NCBI GenBank assembly: GCA_934573935.1
Contig: CAKTMO010000002.1
Span: 91,530-155,529, forward strand
Direction of reading: 5' to 3'
Origin: an uncultured Oscillospiraceae bacterium
Lineage (GTDB): Bacteria > Bacillota > Clostridia > Oscillospirales > Oscillospiraceae
Length of the DNA: 64,000 nt
The notes under the pieces: generated by a model
Seen by the model: the letters and a program-made list of their open reading frames with translations, nothing else
Database searches by the model: none
Told to the model about the DNA's origin: nothing
Translations under genes and position numbers: made by a program
Shown: positions 40,669 to 48,635 of the stretch, one piece after another
How the letters are laid out: the number at the start of each line of letters is the position of its first letter
How positions within the stretch are numbered: the stretch's first letter is position 1

Positions 40669-41645
40669 AGCGCCTGTTGGCCCTGCTGCTGGCGTTGACG
40701 CTGGCGCTGCCCCTCTGGGGCTGCGGCCCCCGCCCCCCAGCCGACGACGGCAAATTGAAAGTAGTATGCACCCTGTTCCCCTACTACGACTTCGCCCGCC
40801 AGATCGGCGGCCAGGACGCCGATGTGTCCCTGCTGATCCCCGCCGGAAAGGAGACCCACAGCTTCGAGCCCACGCCCCTGGACGTGATCGCCCTGTCCCG
40901 CGCGGACGTCTTTCTCTATAACGGCGGCGAAAGCGAGCAGTGGGTGGACGACATCCTCTCCGCCGCAGGGGAGGACATCGCCGTGACGCTGCCCCTGATG
41001 CCTCAGGTCTCCCTGCTGGCGGAGGAGCTGGCCGAGGGCATGGAGGGCGGCAATGACCACGATCACCACGACGGTGACGGCCACGACCATGACCACGACA
41101 GCGACAGCGACGTCATCACCTATGACGAGCACGTGTGGACGTCGCCGGTGCTGGCCAAGGAGCTGGCCGCCGCCGTCTGCGACGCGCTGTGTCAGGCCGA
41201 TCCCGCCCATCAGGAGGGCTACCGCGCCCGCCTGACGGACTATCTGGCCCAGCTGGACCAGCTGGACGCCGCCTTCCGCGACACGGTGGCGGCGGGACAG
41301 CGCCGCCTGCTGGTGTTCGGCGACCGGTTCCCGCTGCTGTACTTCTGTCGGGAGTACGGCCTGGACTACCGCGCCGCCTTCCACGGCTGCGCCAGCGACA
41401 CGGAGCCCTCCCTGCACACCCTGAAATATCTCATCGACAAGGTGGCGGCAGAGGACATCCCCGTGGTGTATACCATTGAACTCAGCAGTCAAAAGGTGGC
41501 CCAGGCCATTGCCGAGACCACCGGCGCAAAGGTGCTGACGTTCCAGTCCTGCCAGACGGTGTCGAAGCGGGACATGGACGCGGGCGCCACCTATCTCAGC
41601 CTCATGTGGCAAAACGTGCAGGCGCTGAAGGAGGGTCTATCCTGA
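40665..41645 (+). CDS. znuA: Zinc-type ABC transporter substrate-binding lipoprotein (ZnuA-like)
   Basis: 326 residues of the cluster A-I binding proteins. Lipobox in LTLALPLWGC (Cys near 20). FPYYDFARQIGG near 38-49, the first metal His in KETHSFEPTPLD near 64-75, then a His/Asp-rich loop (about 130-147) typical of zinc-binding ZnuA/AdcA, DEHVWTSP with a second His near 153, and the third His in FHGCASDTEPS near 241. It captures metal outside the membrane for ZnuBC. Start overlaps the regulator stop (ATGA); stop overlaps the ATPase start (TGATG). Confidence 0.92.
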   Translation: MKRLLALLLALTLALPLWGCGPRPPADDGKLKVVCTLFPYYDFARQIGGQDADVSLLIPAGKETHSFEPTPLDVIALSRADVFLYNGGESEQWVDDILSAAGEDIAVTLPLMPQVSLLAEELAEGMEGGNDHDHHDGDGHDHDHDSDSDVITYDEHVWTSPVLAKELAAAVCDALCQADPAHQEGYRARLTDYLAQLDQLDAAFRDTVAAGQRRLLVFGDRFPLLYFCREYGLDYRAAFHGCASDTEPSLHTLKYLIDKVAAEDIPVVYTIELSSQKVAQAIAETTGAKVLTFQSCQTVSKRDMDAGATYLSLMWQNVQALKEGLS

Positions 41646-42361
41646 TGGATGAGAAAAAAACACTGATCGACTGCCGCGACGTGGCCCTGGGCTACGAGGG
41701 CAAGGCGCTGAGCCGCCACCTGTCCTTTCAGGTGCGCAGCGGCGATTATCTGTGCATCGTGGGGGAAAACGGCACCGGAAAATCCACGCTTTTGAAGGTG
41801 CTGCTGGGCCTGATGAAGCCCCTGGACGGTGCCGTGACCGCGGACAAGTCCCTGAGGACCGGCGCCATCGGCTATCTGCCCCAGCAGACCCGCGCCCAGC
41901 GGGATTTCCCCGCCACGGTGTACGAGGTGGTGCTCTCCGGCTTTTTAAGCGCCCGCCGCGGGCGGTTTTTCTACACCGCCGCCGAAAAGTCCCGGGCCCT
42001 GATGAACATGGGCAAGCTGGGGGTGCTGGAGCTGAAAGACCACTGCTACCGCGAGCTGTCCGGCGGACAGCAGCAGCGTGTGCTGCTCTCCCGCGCCCTG
42101 TGCGCCGCCGGTGAGCTGCTGATCCTGGACGAGCCCGTAACGGGCCTGGACCCCGAGGCCGCCCACGACATGTACCGCACCCTGGAGTACCTGAACCGCA
42201 GCGAGGGCATCGCCATCGTCATGGTGACCCACGACCTGCAAAACGCCCTGAAATACGCCACCCACATCCTCCACGCGGGGCACAAGGGCTGGTGGTTCGG
42301 CACGGCGGCGGACTTCGCCGCCTCGCCCTATGGTAAAAAGCTGGGAGGTGACGGGGAATGA
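41645..42361 (+). CDS. znuC: Zinc-type ABC transporter ATPase (ZnuC-like)
   Basis: 238 residues. Walker A GENGTGKSTLL near 38-48, Q-loop YLPQQTRAQRDFPATVYE near 79-96 (typical of metal importers), signature LSGGQQQRVLLSRAL near 138-152, Walker B LLILDEPVTGLD near 158-169, H-loop VMVTHDL. Starts at ATG overlapping the previous stop by one base; its stop overlaps the permease start (ATGA). ATP hydrolysis drives metal uptake. Confidence 0.93.
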   Translation: MDEKKTLIDCRDVALGYEGKALSRHLSFQVRSGDYLCIVGENGTGKSTLLKVLLGLMKPLDGAVTADKSLRTGAIGYLPQQTRAQRDFPATVYEVVLSGFLSARRGRFFYTAAEKSRALMNMGKLGVLELKDHCYRELSGGQQQRVLLSRALCAAGELLILDEPVTGLDPEAAHDMYRTLEYLNRSEGIAIVMVTHDLQNALKYATHILHAGHKGWWFGTAADFAASPYGKKLGGDGE

Positions 42362-43176
42362 GCCTTTTGTGGGAGATGTTCACCTATCCCTTCATCCTCC
42401 GCGCCTTCGTGGTGGGGATCCTGGTGTCCCTGTGCGCGGCGCTGCTGGGGGTGCCGCTGGTGCTCAAGCGCTACTCCATGATCGGCGACGGCCTCAGCCA
42501 CGTATCCTTCGGAGCGCTGGCGGTGGCGGTGGCCTGCGGCTGGGCGCCCCTGCCGGTATCCATTCCGGTGGTGATCCTGGCGGCCCTGTGCCTGCTGCGG
42601 ATGACCGAGCGCAGCCGCATGGGGGCCGACGCCGCCATTGCCGTCACCTCCGCCTCCTCTCTGGCGGTGGGCGTCATCGTCACCTCCCTGACCACCGGCA
42701 TGACCACCGATGTGGACAGCTACATGTTCGGCTCCATCCTGGCCATGGATCGCGCCGACGTAGCCCTGAGCGTGGGCCTCAGTATCGCCGTGCTGACCCT
42801 GTTCGTGCTGTTCTATCACCGGCTGTTCGCCATCACCTTTGACGAGAGCTTCTCCCGCGCCACCGGCGTGAAGGTGGGGCTTTACAACACGCTGTTAAGC
42901 GTGCTGACCGCCCTGACCATCGTGCTGGGCATGCGGATGATGGGCGCCATGCTGATCTCCAGCCTGGTGATCTTTCCGGCCCTCAGCGCCATGCGGGTGC
43001 TGAAAAGCTTCCGCGGCGTGGTGATCTGCTCCGCGGTGCTGAGCGTCAGCGCCTTCTGCGTGGGTCTGACGGCCTCCTACCTGCTGGGCACCCCCGTGGG
43101 CGCTTCCGTGGTGCTGGTGGACCTGGCAGTGTTCCTGGCCTGCTGCGGCATCGCAAAGCTCAAAAAGACAAATTGA
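42358..43176 (+). CDS. znuB: Zinc-type ABC transporter permease (ZnuB-like)
   Basis: 272 residues with about eight transmembrane helices, of the ABC-3 (ZnuB/AdcB/MntB) family. Typical features: VPLVLKRYSMIGDGLSHVSF near 32-51, and the later helix LRMMGAMLISSLVIFPALSA (about 194-215). Last gene of the four-gene metal-uptake operon; an intrinsic terminator follows. Confidence 0.92.
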   Translation: MSLLWEMFTYPFILRAFVVGILVSLCAALLGVPLVLKRYSMIGDGLSHVSFGALAVAVACGWAPLPVSIPVVILAALCLLRMTERSRMGADAAIAVTSASSLAVGVIVTSLTTGMTTDVDSYMFGSILAMDRADVALSVGLSIAVLTLFVLFYHRLFAITFDESFSRATGVKVGLYNTLLSVLTALTIVLGMRMMGAMLISSLVIFPALSAMRVLKSFRGVVICSAVLSVSAFCVGLTASYLLGTPVGASVVLVDLAVFLACCGIAKLKKTN

Positions 43177-43178
43177 CA

Positions 43179-43216
43179 AACGCCCTCCGGCACCGCCGGA
43201 GGGCGTTCTTTACTTT
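43179..43216. terminator. Terminator of the metal-uptake operon
   Basis: AACGCCCTCCGGC, loop ACC, GCCGGAGGGCGTT then CTTTACTTTTT. Also placed to serve the convergent HxlR gene. Confidence 0.88.
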
Positions 43217-43224
43217 TTCACGCT

Positions 43225-43572
43225 TCACTTTTCACTGGGCTGCGCAGCAGCCATTCTCGCCTCCGCCCAGTCGCTCAGCTGCTCCAGGATCGGCAGCAGC
43301 GCCCGGCAGTCGTCGGTGGGGCTGTATTCCACCCGCACCGGCACCTCCGGATACACGGTGCGCACCACCAGGCCGTCGGCCTCCAGCTCCCGCAGGGACG
43401 TGGCCAGCACCGTGTTGCTGATGCCGTCCAGCTTGCCCCGCAGGGCGTTGTACCGCAGGGCTCCCGCGTTGGTCAGGGCGCAGACGATCTGCACCTTCCA
43501 CTTGCCGCCGATGACGCTCATGGCGTAGTGCAGCGGGCATTTCTCCATACAGGGGCAATCGTAGTGGGACAT
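43225..43572 (-). CDS. HxlR-family transcriptional regulator
   Basis: 115 residues. CPCMEKCPLHYAMSVIGGKW near 6-25 with redox-capable Cys residues, then the winged helix LRYNALRGKLDGISNTVLATSLRELEADGLV near 39-69 and the wing RTVYPEVPVRVEYSPT. Several HxlR proteins sense aldehydes or disulfide stress through the N-terminal Cys. It is divergent from the LysE-family gene and the two share a ~100-base control region, so the exporter is a plausible target. Confidence 0.92.
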   Translation of the reverse strand: MSHYDCPCMEKCPLHYAMSVIGGKWKVQIVCALTNAGALRYNALRGKLDGISNTVLATSLRELEADGLVVRTVYPEVPVRVEYSPTDDCRALLPILEQLSDWAEARMAAAQPSEK

Positions 43573-43612
43573 GGTAAGCTCCTCCTGACCTTGTTATCAA
43601 AATCTGCGCTCT

Positions 43613-43645
43613 TGCGTTTTTCAGCCATCGTGCTATCATTATAGC
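43613..43645 (+). promoter_or_regulatory. Promoter of the LysE gene with a GCTAT palindrome
   Basis: TTGCGT (43613-43618) and TATCAT (43635 region) about 16 bases apart. The -10 is embedded in a perfect palindrome GCTAT-CATT-ATAGC (43632-43645), a candidate operator for the divergent HxlR protein. Confidence 0.5.
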
Positions 43646-43672
43646 AGGTAAGCAAAAAGGAGTAAATAGCAA

Positions 43673-44293
43673 ATGAACATTTATCTTCAGGGCCTCACCA
43701 TGGGCCTTGCCTATGTGGCCCCCATCGGGCTGCAGAATCTGTTTGTCATCAACAGCGCCCTGACCCAGAAGCGCAGCCGCGTCTATCTGACGGCGCTGAT
43801 CGTGATCTTCTGGGACATCTCGCTGGGCCTCTCCTGCTTTCTGGGGGCCGGTGCGCTGATCCAGGCGGTACCCTGGCTGCAAAAGGTGATCCTGGGGCTG
43901 GGCTGTCTGATCGTTATCTGGATCGGCATCGGTCTGCTGCGGGCCAAGGCCAGCCTGGAGGGCGGCAAGGACGTAAATGTCCCCATCTGGAAACTGATCT
44001 CCAGCGCCTTCGTGGTGACGTGGCTGAATCCCCAGGCCATCATCGACGGCACCATGATGCTGGGCGCTTTCCGCGCCAGCCTTCCCGCCGGAACGGATGT
44101 ATTCTTCATCTGCGGCTTCGCCAGCGCGTCGGTGATCTGGTTCCTGACCCTGTCCACCGTGGTGTCCCTGCTGGGCAGCAAGTTCAACGAGAAGGTGCTG
44201 AATATCATCAACAAGGTCTGCGGCGCGGTGATCATCTTCTACGGCTGCAAGCTGGCGTGGAGCTTCCTCCAGCTGATGGGCTGGGTGGGCTGA
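43673..44293 (+). CDS. LysE-family exporter
   Basis: 206 residues with five to six transmembrane helices. The N-terminal GLAYVAPIGLQNLFVINSAL near 11-30 is the LysE/ArgO hallmark (P-x-G-x-x-N). VTWLNPQAIIDG near 121-132 is the conserved central motif. It exports basic amino acids or similar compounds. RBS AAGGAG about 8 bases before ATG. Confidence 0.9.
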   Translation: MNIYLQGLTMGLAYVAPIGLQNLFVINSALTQKRSRVYLTALIVIFWDISLGLSCFLGAGALIQAVPWLQKVILGLGCLIVIWIGIGLLRAKASLEGGKDVNVPIWKLISSAFVVTWLNPQAIIDGTMMLGAFRASLPAGTDVFFICGFASASVIWFLTLSTVVSLLGSKFNEKVLNIINKVCGAVIIFYGCKLAWSFLQLMGWVG

Positions 44294-44334
44294 GAAAAAT
44301 TTGAGTATTTTGCCGAAATAAACGCCGAAAGTTC

Positions 44335-44362
44335 TTGCATATTTCCTAAATCGTGGTATGAT
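44335..44362 (+). promoter_or_regulatory. Promoter of the FMN dehydrogenase gene
   Basis: TTGCAT (44335-44340) and TATGAT (44357-44362), 16-base spacer, 50 bases upstream of the start codon. Confidence 0.55.
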
Positions 44363-44414
44363 ATGCCTACTTCCCCCCGCCCCCGGGCGGCCATCAGAAA
44401 GTGAGGAATGAGAC

Positions 44415-45428
44415 ATGACATATCAGGAAATTTTGGATCGCTCCCGCGATCAGATCGGCCCCTACTGCAGATCCTGCAAGATCTGCAACGGTACGGCCTG
44501 TAAAAACACCGTCCCCGGCCCCGGCGCAAAAGGTCTGGGCACCGGCTTCATCCGCAACTATCAGAAGTGGCAGGAGCTGTGTGTCAACATGGACACCATC
44601 TGCGAAAACGGTCCGGCGGACACCAGCTTTGATTTCTTCGGCCACACCCTGACCATCCCCGTCATGGCCGGTCCCGTGGGCGCCATGACGCTGCACTACG
44701 GCGACAAATATGACGACCTGCAATACAACGACCTGCTGGTCACCGCCTGCGCCAAGGCGGGCATCCTGGCCTTTACCGGCGACGGCGTGAACCCCGCCGT
44801 GATGGAGGGCGCCGTCAAGGCCATCTCCGCCAACCACGGCGCCGGTGTCACCACCATCAAGCCCTGGAACCAGTCCCTGGTGATGGAGAAGATGGACATG
44901 GCCAAGGCCTGCGGCGCGTGGGCCATCGCCATGGATATCGACGGCGCGGGCCTGCCCTTCCTGAAGAATCTGACGCCCCCCGCCGGCAGCAAAACGGTGG
45001 AGCAGCTGAAGGAGATCGCCGACTACGCAGGCGTGCCCTTTATCCTGAAGGGCATCATGACCGTCAAGGGCGCGGAAAAGGCCGTAAAGGCCGGTGCCAA
45101 GGCCATTATCGTGTCCAACCACGGCGGCCGCGTGCTGGACCAGTGCCCCGCCACGGCGGAGGTGCTGCCGGAGATCGTGGACGCGGTGGGCAAGGACGTG
45201 ATGGTGCTGGTAGACGGCGGCATCCGCACCGGGATGGACGTGTTCAAGGCCCTGGCCCTGGGCGCCAAGGGTGTGCTGATCGCCCGCCCCTTCGTCAACA
45301 TGATCTACGGCGGCGGCGAAGAAGGCCCCGCCGTGCTGGTGGAAAAGCTGAAGGCCGAGCTGGCCGACACCATGCTCATGTGCGGCGCACACTCTCTGGC
45401 CGAGATTGACCGGAGCATGGTGCGGTAA
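44415..45428 (+). CDS. FMN-dependent alpha-hydroxy-acid dehydrogenase family protein
   Basis: 337 residues of the glycolate/lactate oxidase TIM-barrel family. A Cys-rich N-terminus (YCRSCKICNGTACKN near 17-31) is unusual for flavin oxidases and may be a metal or redox site. Barrel features: PVMAGPVGAMT near 82-92, DIDGAGLPF near 174-182, FILKGIMTVKGAEKA with the catalytic Lys near 211, VSNHGGRVLDQCPATAEVLP with the active-site His-Gly-Gly and Arg near 235-254, and LVDGGIRTGMDVFKALALGA near 268-287 for FMN phosphate. Strict anaerobes use such enzymes as dehydrogenases; substrate unknown. Confidence 0.9.
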   Translation: MTYQEILDRSRDQIGPYCRSCKICNGTACKNTVPGPGAKGLGTGFIRNYQKWQELCVNMDTICENGPADTSFDFFGHTLTIPVMAGPVGAMTLHYGDKYDDLQYNDLLVTACAKAGILAFTGDGVNPAVMEGAVKAISANHGAGVTTIKPWNQSLVMEKMDMAKACGAWAIAMDIDGAGLPFLKNLTPPAGSKTVEQLKEIADYAGVPFILKGIMTVKGAEKAVKAGAKAIIVSNHGGRVLDQCPATAEVLPEIVDAVGKDVMVLVDGGIRTGMDVFKALALGAKGVLIARPFVNMIYGGGEEGPAVLVEKLKAELADTMLMCGAHSLAEIDRSMVR

Positions 45429-45441
45429 TTGAATCCAAAAC

Positions 45442-45475
45442 GCAAAGGACGGGTCGCCCCGTCCTTTGTTGTTTG
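45442..45475 (+). terminator. Terminator of the FMN dehydrogenase gene
   Basis: AAAGGACGGG, loop TCG, CCCGTCCTTT (one bulge) followed by GTTGTTTG. Confidence 0.78.
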
Positions 45476-45494
45476 AAGCTGTACGCGGGGCGTC

Positions 45495-45534
45495 GGCGTG
45501 TTAAAAAAACATGCCGGTGGCATGTTTTTAACGC
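45495..45534. repeat. Isolated palindrome with A/T-rich arms
   Basis: GTTAAAAAAACATGCC and GGCATGTTTTTAAC around GGT, flanked by GGCG/CGCC: a ~17-bp imperfect stem. It lies in the gene-free repeat region; as a hairpin with a T-run it could also act as a second terminator for the FMN gene. Confidence 0.6.
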
Positions 45535-45585
45535 CGATCTCGGCGGCTATGCCGCCGTAGCATCCATCAGCTTACCACCGCACCA

Positions 45586-45990
45586 TCTTAGAACAATCCC
45601 CCAGTCTCGCTCCGCTCGACAGCCCCCTTTGCACAAGGGGGCCTTTGGATGGTGCGGTGCATCGTGAAAATACTTGCGTTCACCGATCGGGCGGACAGAG
45701 TCGTCCGCCCTTACGCACCGACCAGCGAACCTATCCGTTTACTGAACGGGAGGGATACCCCGTTCCGCTGCGCTCCACAGCGCGGGTCGTCCGCCCTTAC
45801 GGGTGGTGTCGCACCCGTTACGTTCACCGCGCGGCGGGGTGAGGGCACCCCGCCCTACGAAGGGTCACGCCGTACTTGCTGCGCGCATCGGTGTGGGGCA
45901 TCGGGGCCGCCGCCCCTACGAACAGGCTCGGAAGAATTCCGTAGGGGCCGGCGTCCCCGACGGCCCGCACGTTAGCTGCAAGGACTCCTT
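45586..45990. repeat. Repeat cluster: inverted half-MITE plus GGGCGGAC-type palindromes
   Basis: 45590-45653 is an inverted half copy of the MITE-like repeat (CAATCCCCCAGTCTCG to CAAGGGGGCCTTTGG). Then follow several palindromic blocks of the GGGCGGAC-AGAGTC-GTCCGCCC kind, each ending in (C)TTACG or CCTACG, near 45692, 45785, 45838, 45905 and 45945, related to 57110-57196 and 62429-62510. No credible gene: reading frames here have repeat-driven composition and no RBS. Confidence 0.65.
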
Positions 45991-45999
45991 CTCTGCACC

Positions 46000-46236
46000 A
46001 GTCAGCGGCAGCGGTGCCGGAGCAGAGACGATCCTTTTATCGAATCGAAAAAGAAAATTCTTCGCGAACGTGTGGCAAGCAGTTACAAATCTGTACGCAC
46101 GATAGCGCGCTCGGAAGTTTTGAAACCCTCTGGGTTTTTCCCCAAGGGGACTTCCTTCGGGGCGCAAATGGCGCTTTTGGGTACTTTTGCCGCCACGGGC
46201 AAAAGTACCTCGTCCCCGCAAGGACGAAACCCTCTG
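46000..46236. repeat. Dispersed repeat, single copy of the AGTACC/AAAAGTAC family
   Basis: Starts near CAGCGGCAGCGGTG and AGACGATCCTTTTATCGAATC, runs through ATAGCGCGCTCGGAAG and GGCGCTTTTGGGTAC to GGCAAAAGTACCTCGTCCCC and ends before the rpsR terminator. The same blocks occur twice, in opposite orientations, at 55245-55670. Contains a perfect-looking GGTACTTTTGCC...GGCAAAAGTACC palindrome. Noncoding. Confidence 0.7.
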
Positions 46237-46238
46237 AT

Positions 46239-46275
46239 ACAAAAAAGCTCCACCCTCTCGGGTGGAGCTTTTTCA
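46239..46275. terminator. Terminator of the rpsF-ssb-rpsR operon
   Basis: AAAAAGCTCCACCC, loop TCTC, GGGTGGAGCTTTTT, a 14-bp stem with runs on both strands. Confidence 0.92.
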
Positions 46276-46291
46276 TGCGAATCGTTTCGTC

Positions 46292-46543
46292 TTACTCAGT
46301 GACGAAGGGCAGCAGAGCGATCTGACGGGCACGCTTAATGGCCTCGGTCAGCTGGCGCTGATGCATGGCGCAGGTACCGGTGGTGCGGCGAGGCAGGATC
46401 TTGGAGCGCTCGCTGATGAAGCGGCGCAGCTTGGCAGCATCCTTATAATCAATATGCTCGCACTTATCCACGCAGAACTGGCAAACCTTCTTCCGCTTGC
46501 GGACGCCGCCGCGTGCGGGTCTGTTTTCACGTTCCATAGCCAT
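46292..46543 (-). CDS. rpsR: 30S ribosomal protein S18
   Basis: 83 residues. [21 protein letters not shown] near 15-35 with the two Cys pairs of the zinc-binding (C+) form, then [20 protein letters not shown] and the C-terminal helix [20 protein letters not shown]. Binds S6 in the 30S platform. RBS AAGGAGGA 7 bases before ATG. Last gene of rpsF-ssb-rpsR. Confidence 0.97.
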   Translation of the reverse strand: MAMERENRPARGGVRKRKKVCQFCVDKCEHIDYKDAAKLRRFISERSKILPRRTTGTCAMHQRQLTEAIKRARQIALLPFVTE

Positions 46544-46590
46544 GGAATAGTCCTCCTTATCGTATTAGTTGTGTGTTCCTGAACACGTCA

Positions 46591-47067
46591 TCAGAACGGC
46601 AGATCGCCGTCCGCGTCGTCGATCTCGGCAAAATCGCCGCCCACGGGGGCCGCGAAGCCGCCGCCGGCAGGCGCCGTATAAACGGGAGCCGCAGGGGCGC
46701 TGTAGGCAGGGGCATCGTTGAACGAATTGCCGCCGCTGTTGCCCGCGGGCCGGCTGTCGCCGAAATACACGTTGTCGGCAACGACCTCCGCGCTGCGGCG
46801 CTTGTTGCCGTCCTTATCCTGCCAGTCACGGATCTGCAGGCGGCCCTCCACGATAGCCATGCGGCCCTTGGTGAAGTACTTCGCCACAAACTCGGCCGTG
46901 GCGCGCCAGGCGACCACGTCGATGAAATCCGTTTCCTTCTCGCCGGAGGCGGACTTGTAATCACGGTCCACCGCCAGAGAAAAGCCGGTGACAGGCGTCC
47001 CCGACTGCGTGCGGCGCAGCTCGGGATCACGGGTCAGTCGACCCATGATAAAGATCTTGTTGAGCAT
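46591..47067 (-). CDS. ssb: Single-stranded DNA-binding protein
   Basis: 158 residues. OB fold with MGRLTRDPELRRTQSGTPV near 8-26, FSLAVDRDYKS, DFIDVVAWR, VEGRLQIRDWQDKDGNKR near 74-91; then a Gly/Ala/Pro-rich linker and the acidic tip DDADGDLPF, which recruits replication and repair partners. Sits between rpsF (10 bases) and rpsR, the standard Firmicutes order. Confidence 0.97.
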   Translation of the reverse strand: MLNKIFIMGRLTRDPELRRTQSGTPVTGFSLAVDRDYKSASGEKETDFIDVVAWRATAEFVAKYFTKGRMAIVEGRLQIRDWQDKDGNKRRSAEVVADNVYFGDSRPAGNSGGNSFNDAPAYSAPAAPVYTAPAGGGFAAPVGGDFAEIDDADGDLPF

Positions 47068-47077
47068 GCCGCCCTCC

Positions 47078-47374
47078 TTACTCGTCCTTGCAGACGATCA
47101 TGGAACGCATGACACCCTCGGTAATGCCCAGGATACGATCCAGCTCGCGGGGGAATTCCGGCGCGCTGGTGAAGGACATCAGGACATAATAGCCTTCGGT
47201 CTTGTAGTCGATCGCGTAAGCGAGACGACGCTTGCCCCACTCGTCAACAACGACGTTGGAAGCATGCTGTTCAGCCAGGGACTGGAACTTTGCCACGGTG
47301 GCGGCAATCGCCTCCTCACCCTGTGCGGGGTCGATGATGTAAACGACCTCATAGTTGGCGGAAATCTTAGCCAT
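47078..47374 (-). CDS. rpsF: 30S ribosomal protein S6
   Basis: 98 residues. Start MAKISANYEVVYIIDP chosen because AAGGAGG lies 8 bases upstream (a GTG three codons earlier would overlap the site). Conserved: WGKRRLAYAIDYKTEGYYVLM near 49-69 and the C-terminal LGITEGVMRSMIV. Partner of S18. First gene of the operon, preceded by a hairpin leader. Confidence 0.96.
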   Translation of the reverse strand: MAKISANYEVVYIIDPAQGEEAIAATVAKFQSLAEQHASNVVVDEWGKRRLAYAIDYKTEGYYVLMSFTSAPEFPRELDRILGITEGVMRSMIVCKDE

Positions 47375-47400
47375 ACTTTGCACCTCCTTTTGGACTTATG

Positions 47401-47422
47401 GCCCCTATTCTCCGATAGGAGC
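47401..47422 (-). promoter_or_regulatory. rpsF leader hairpin (candidate S6:S18 autoregulatory element)
   Basis: On the minus strand GCTCCTAT-CGGAGA-ATAGGGGC forms an 8-bp stem (one G-U) about 25 bases before the S6 start codon. Many bacteria have an S6:S18-binding RNA hairpin in this place; whether this one matches its consensus needs a covariance model. Confidence 0.45.
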
Positions 47423-47463
47423 AAGGATTTGCCCGCATCTTGCCATAATACGCGAGCCTAATT

Positions 47464-47491
47464 ATTTTACCATTTTCCCAGCAAAAGTCAA
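47464..47491 (-). promoter_or_regulatory. Promoter of rpsF-ssb-rpsR
   Basis: TTGACT (47491-47486), 16 bases, TAAAAT (47469-47464). The -35 overlaps the stop codon of the upstream queT gene, and there is no terminator between, so read-through from the sigma-factor operon is possible. Confidence 0.7.
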
Positions 47492-47997
47492 TCTTTTTTT
47501 TGCAGATCCTTGAAAAATTTCGTCTTTTCCAGCGCTTTCAGCAGCAAAAGGCCCAAAACGTAGCACACCACCGCCTCGCTGACGGCCAACGAGCAGGCGT
47601 TGTACCAGAAAGCCGCCATAAACGCCGATGTAAAGCCGGTCTGCTCAAAGGCCAGCAGGCCCCCTACCAGCACCATGTTCACCACCACCGGCGGCAGCGC
47701 CGCCAGATACCGGCTGCGGCACCGCGAGGTGAGCCACGCGGCAATCAATGTGGCCAGCGACCCCACGATGATGTCCAGCAGTCCGTAGGGACTGAACAGA
47801 TTGGCGATCAGGCACCCCACGAACAATCCGCCCACCGCCTCGGGAAACAGAAACGGCGTCAGACACAGTGCCTCGGAAAACCGGAACTGGATGGGCCCGA
47901 AGGTCAGCCCGAATACCGAGCCGAAGATCGCCATCACGGCGTAGGCCGCGCCGATCATACCGGCCGCGGCCAGCTTGCGGGTCGTCAGATTTTTCAT
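47488..47997 (-). CDS. queT: ECF transporter S component, QueT family
   Basis: 169 residues with about five transmembrane helices. VMAIFGSVFGLTFGPIQFRFSEAL near 20-43 and TPFLFPEAVGGLFVGCLIAN near 47-66 match QueT, an S component thought to import queuosine precursors using the shared ECF energising module (not in this window). The start, ATG 47997 after GGAGGCGGCGG, overlaps the anti-sigma stop by ATGA. The upstream gene in this run encodes a tRNA-modifying dihydrouridine synthase; queuosine is also a tRNA modification, an interesting pairing. Confidence 0.88.
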   Translation of the reverse strand: MKNLTTRKLAAAGMIGAAYAVMAIFGSVFGLTFGPIQFRFSEALCLTPFLFPEAVGGLFVGCLIANLFSPYGLLDIIVGSLATLIAAWLTSRCRSRYLAALPPVVVNMVLVGGLLAFEQTGFTSAFMAAFWYNACSLAVSEAVVCYVLGLLLLKALEKTKFFKDLQKKD

Positions 47998-48635
47998 CCC
48001 GCCGCCTCCAGTGTCAGGCACAGGCTGCCCTCGATGCCGTACAGGGCGTCCACCGACTCACCCAGCTGCGCCGCCTGTTCCGCTGTCAGGACGTAGACCG
48101 CGCGGCCCTCCGTCTCCTCCGTCGGCTGGATGCCCATGGCGTCCAGGGCGGTCCTGGCCTCGTCGGCGCTCTGTCCCACCAGGGTCAGCTCCTGATCGGC
48201 CAGCAGCGCATCCTCGCTGTTCTTCCGGCTTTCCACCAGCTTTTCGCTGCCGCTGTCGTCGTTCTCGCCGTCGCTCTGGGCAGCGCCCACCATAAACTGC
48301 TGCATGGGCTCATCACTGCCGTTTGTGTCGTCGCTGCCCGCGGTATCCGCCGAAGGCGCGGCGGCGCAGTCCATGCTGTTGGTGGCGTCGTGGGCGGCGC
48401 TGCCCATGCCGCCGCTCATCCGCACCAGCGGGATAGCCGCCACGATCACCGCGCAGGCCGCCAGCGCCGCCAGAAGCTTGACCCACGGCTGCTTTTTCAG
48501 GGGCTTCTGCTGGGGCGTGCGGCGCACCTGCTCCATCAGCCGCTCCGTAAAATCGCCAGAGGGCGCGGCGTCGGACGCCAGCGCGTCCCGCAGCAGTTCG
48601 TCAAATGCGTCGTGCTCCCATTGTTCATTTTTCAT
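47994..48635 (-). CDS. Membrane anti-sigma factor-like protein
   Basis: 213 residues: a cytoplasmic N-terminal segment of ~50 (HDAFDELLRDALASDAAPSGDF near 8-29, like short anti-sigma domains), one transmembrane helix (about 52-72, LLAALAACAVIVAAIPLV), then an acidic low-complexity linker and an extracytoplasmic domain (LTLVGQSADEARTALDAMG). Overlap of 4 bases with the sigma gene upstream is typical of a sigma/anti-sigma pair, so it should hold the sigma factor inactive until an envelope signal arrives. Confidence 0.82.
   Translation of the reverse strand: MKNEQWEHDAFDELLRDALASDAAPSGDFTERLMEQVRRTPQQKPLKKQPWVKLLAALAACAVIVAAIPLVRMSGGMGSAAHDATNSMDCAAAPSADTAGSDDTNGSDEPMQQFMVGAAQSDGENDDSGSEKLVESRKNSEDALLADQELTLVGQSADEARTALDAMGIQPTEETEGRAVYVLTAEQAAQLGESVDALYGIEGSLCLTLEAAG

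Noticed and set aside
45649..46105. Two open frames of 100-110 codons in the repeat cluster
   Set aside because: They coincide with palindromic repeats, lack an RBS and contain no recognisable domain.
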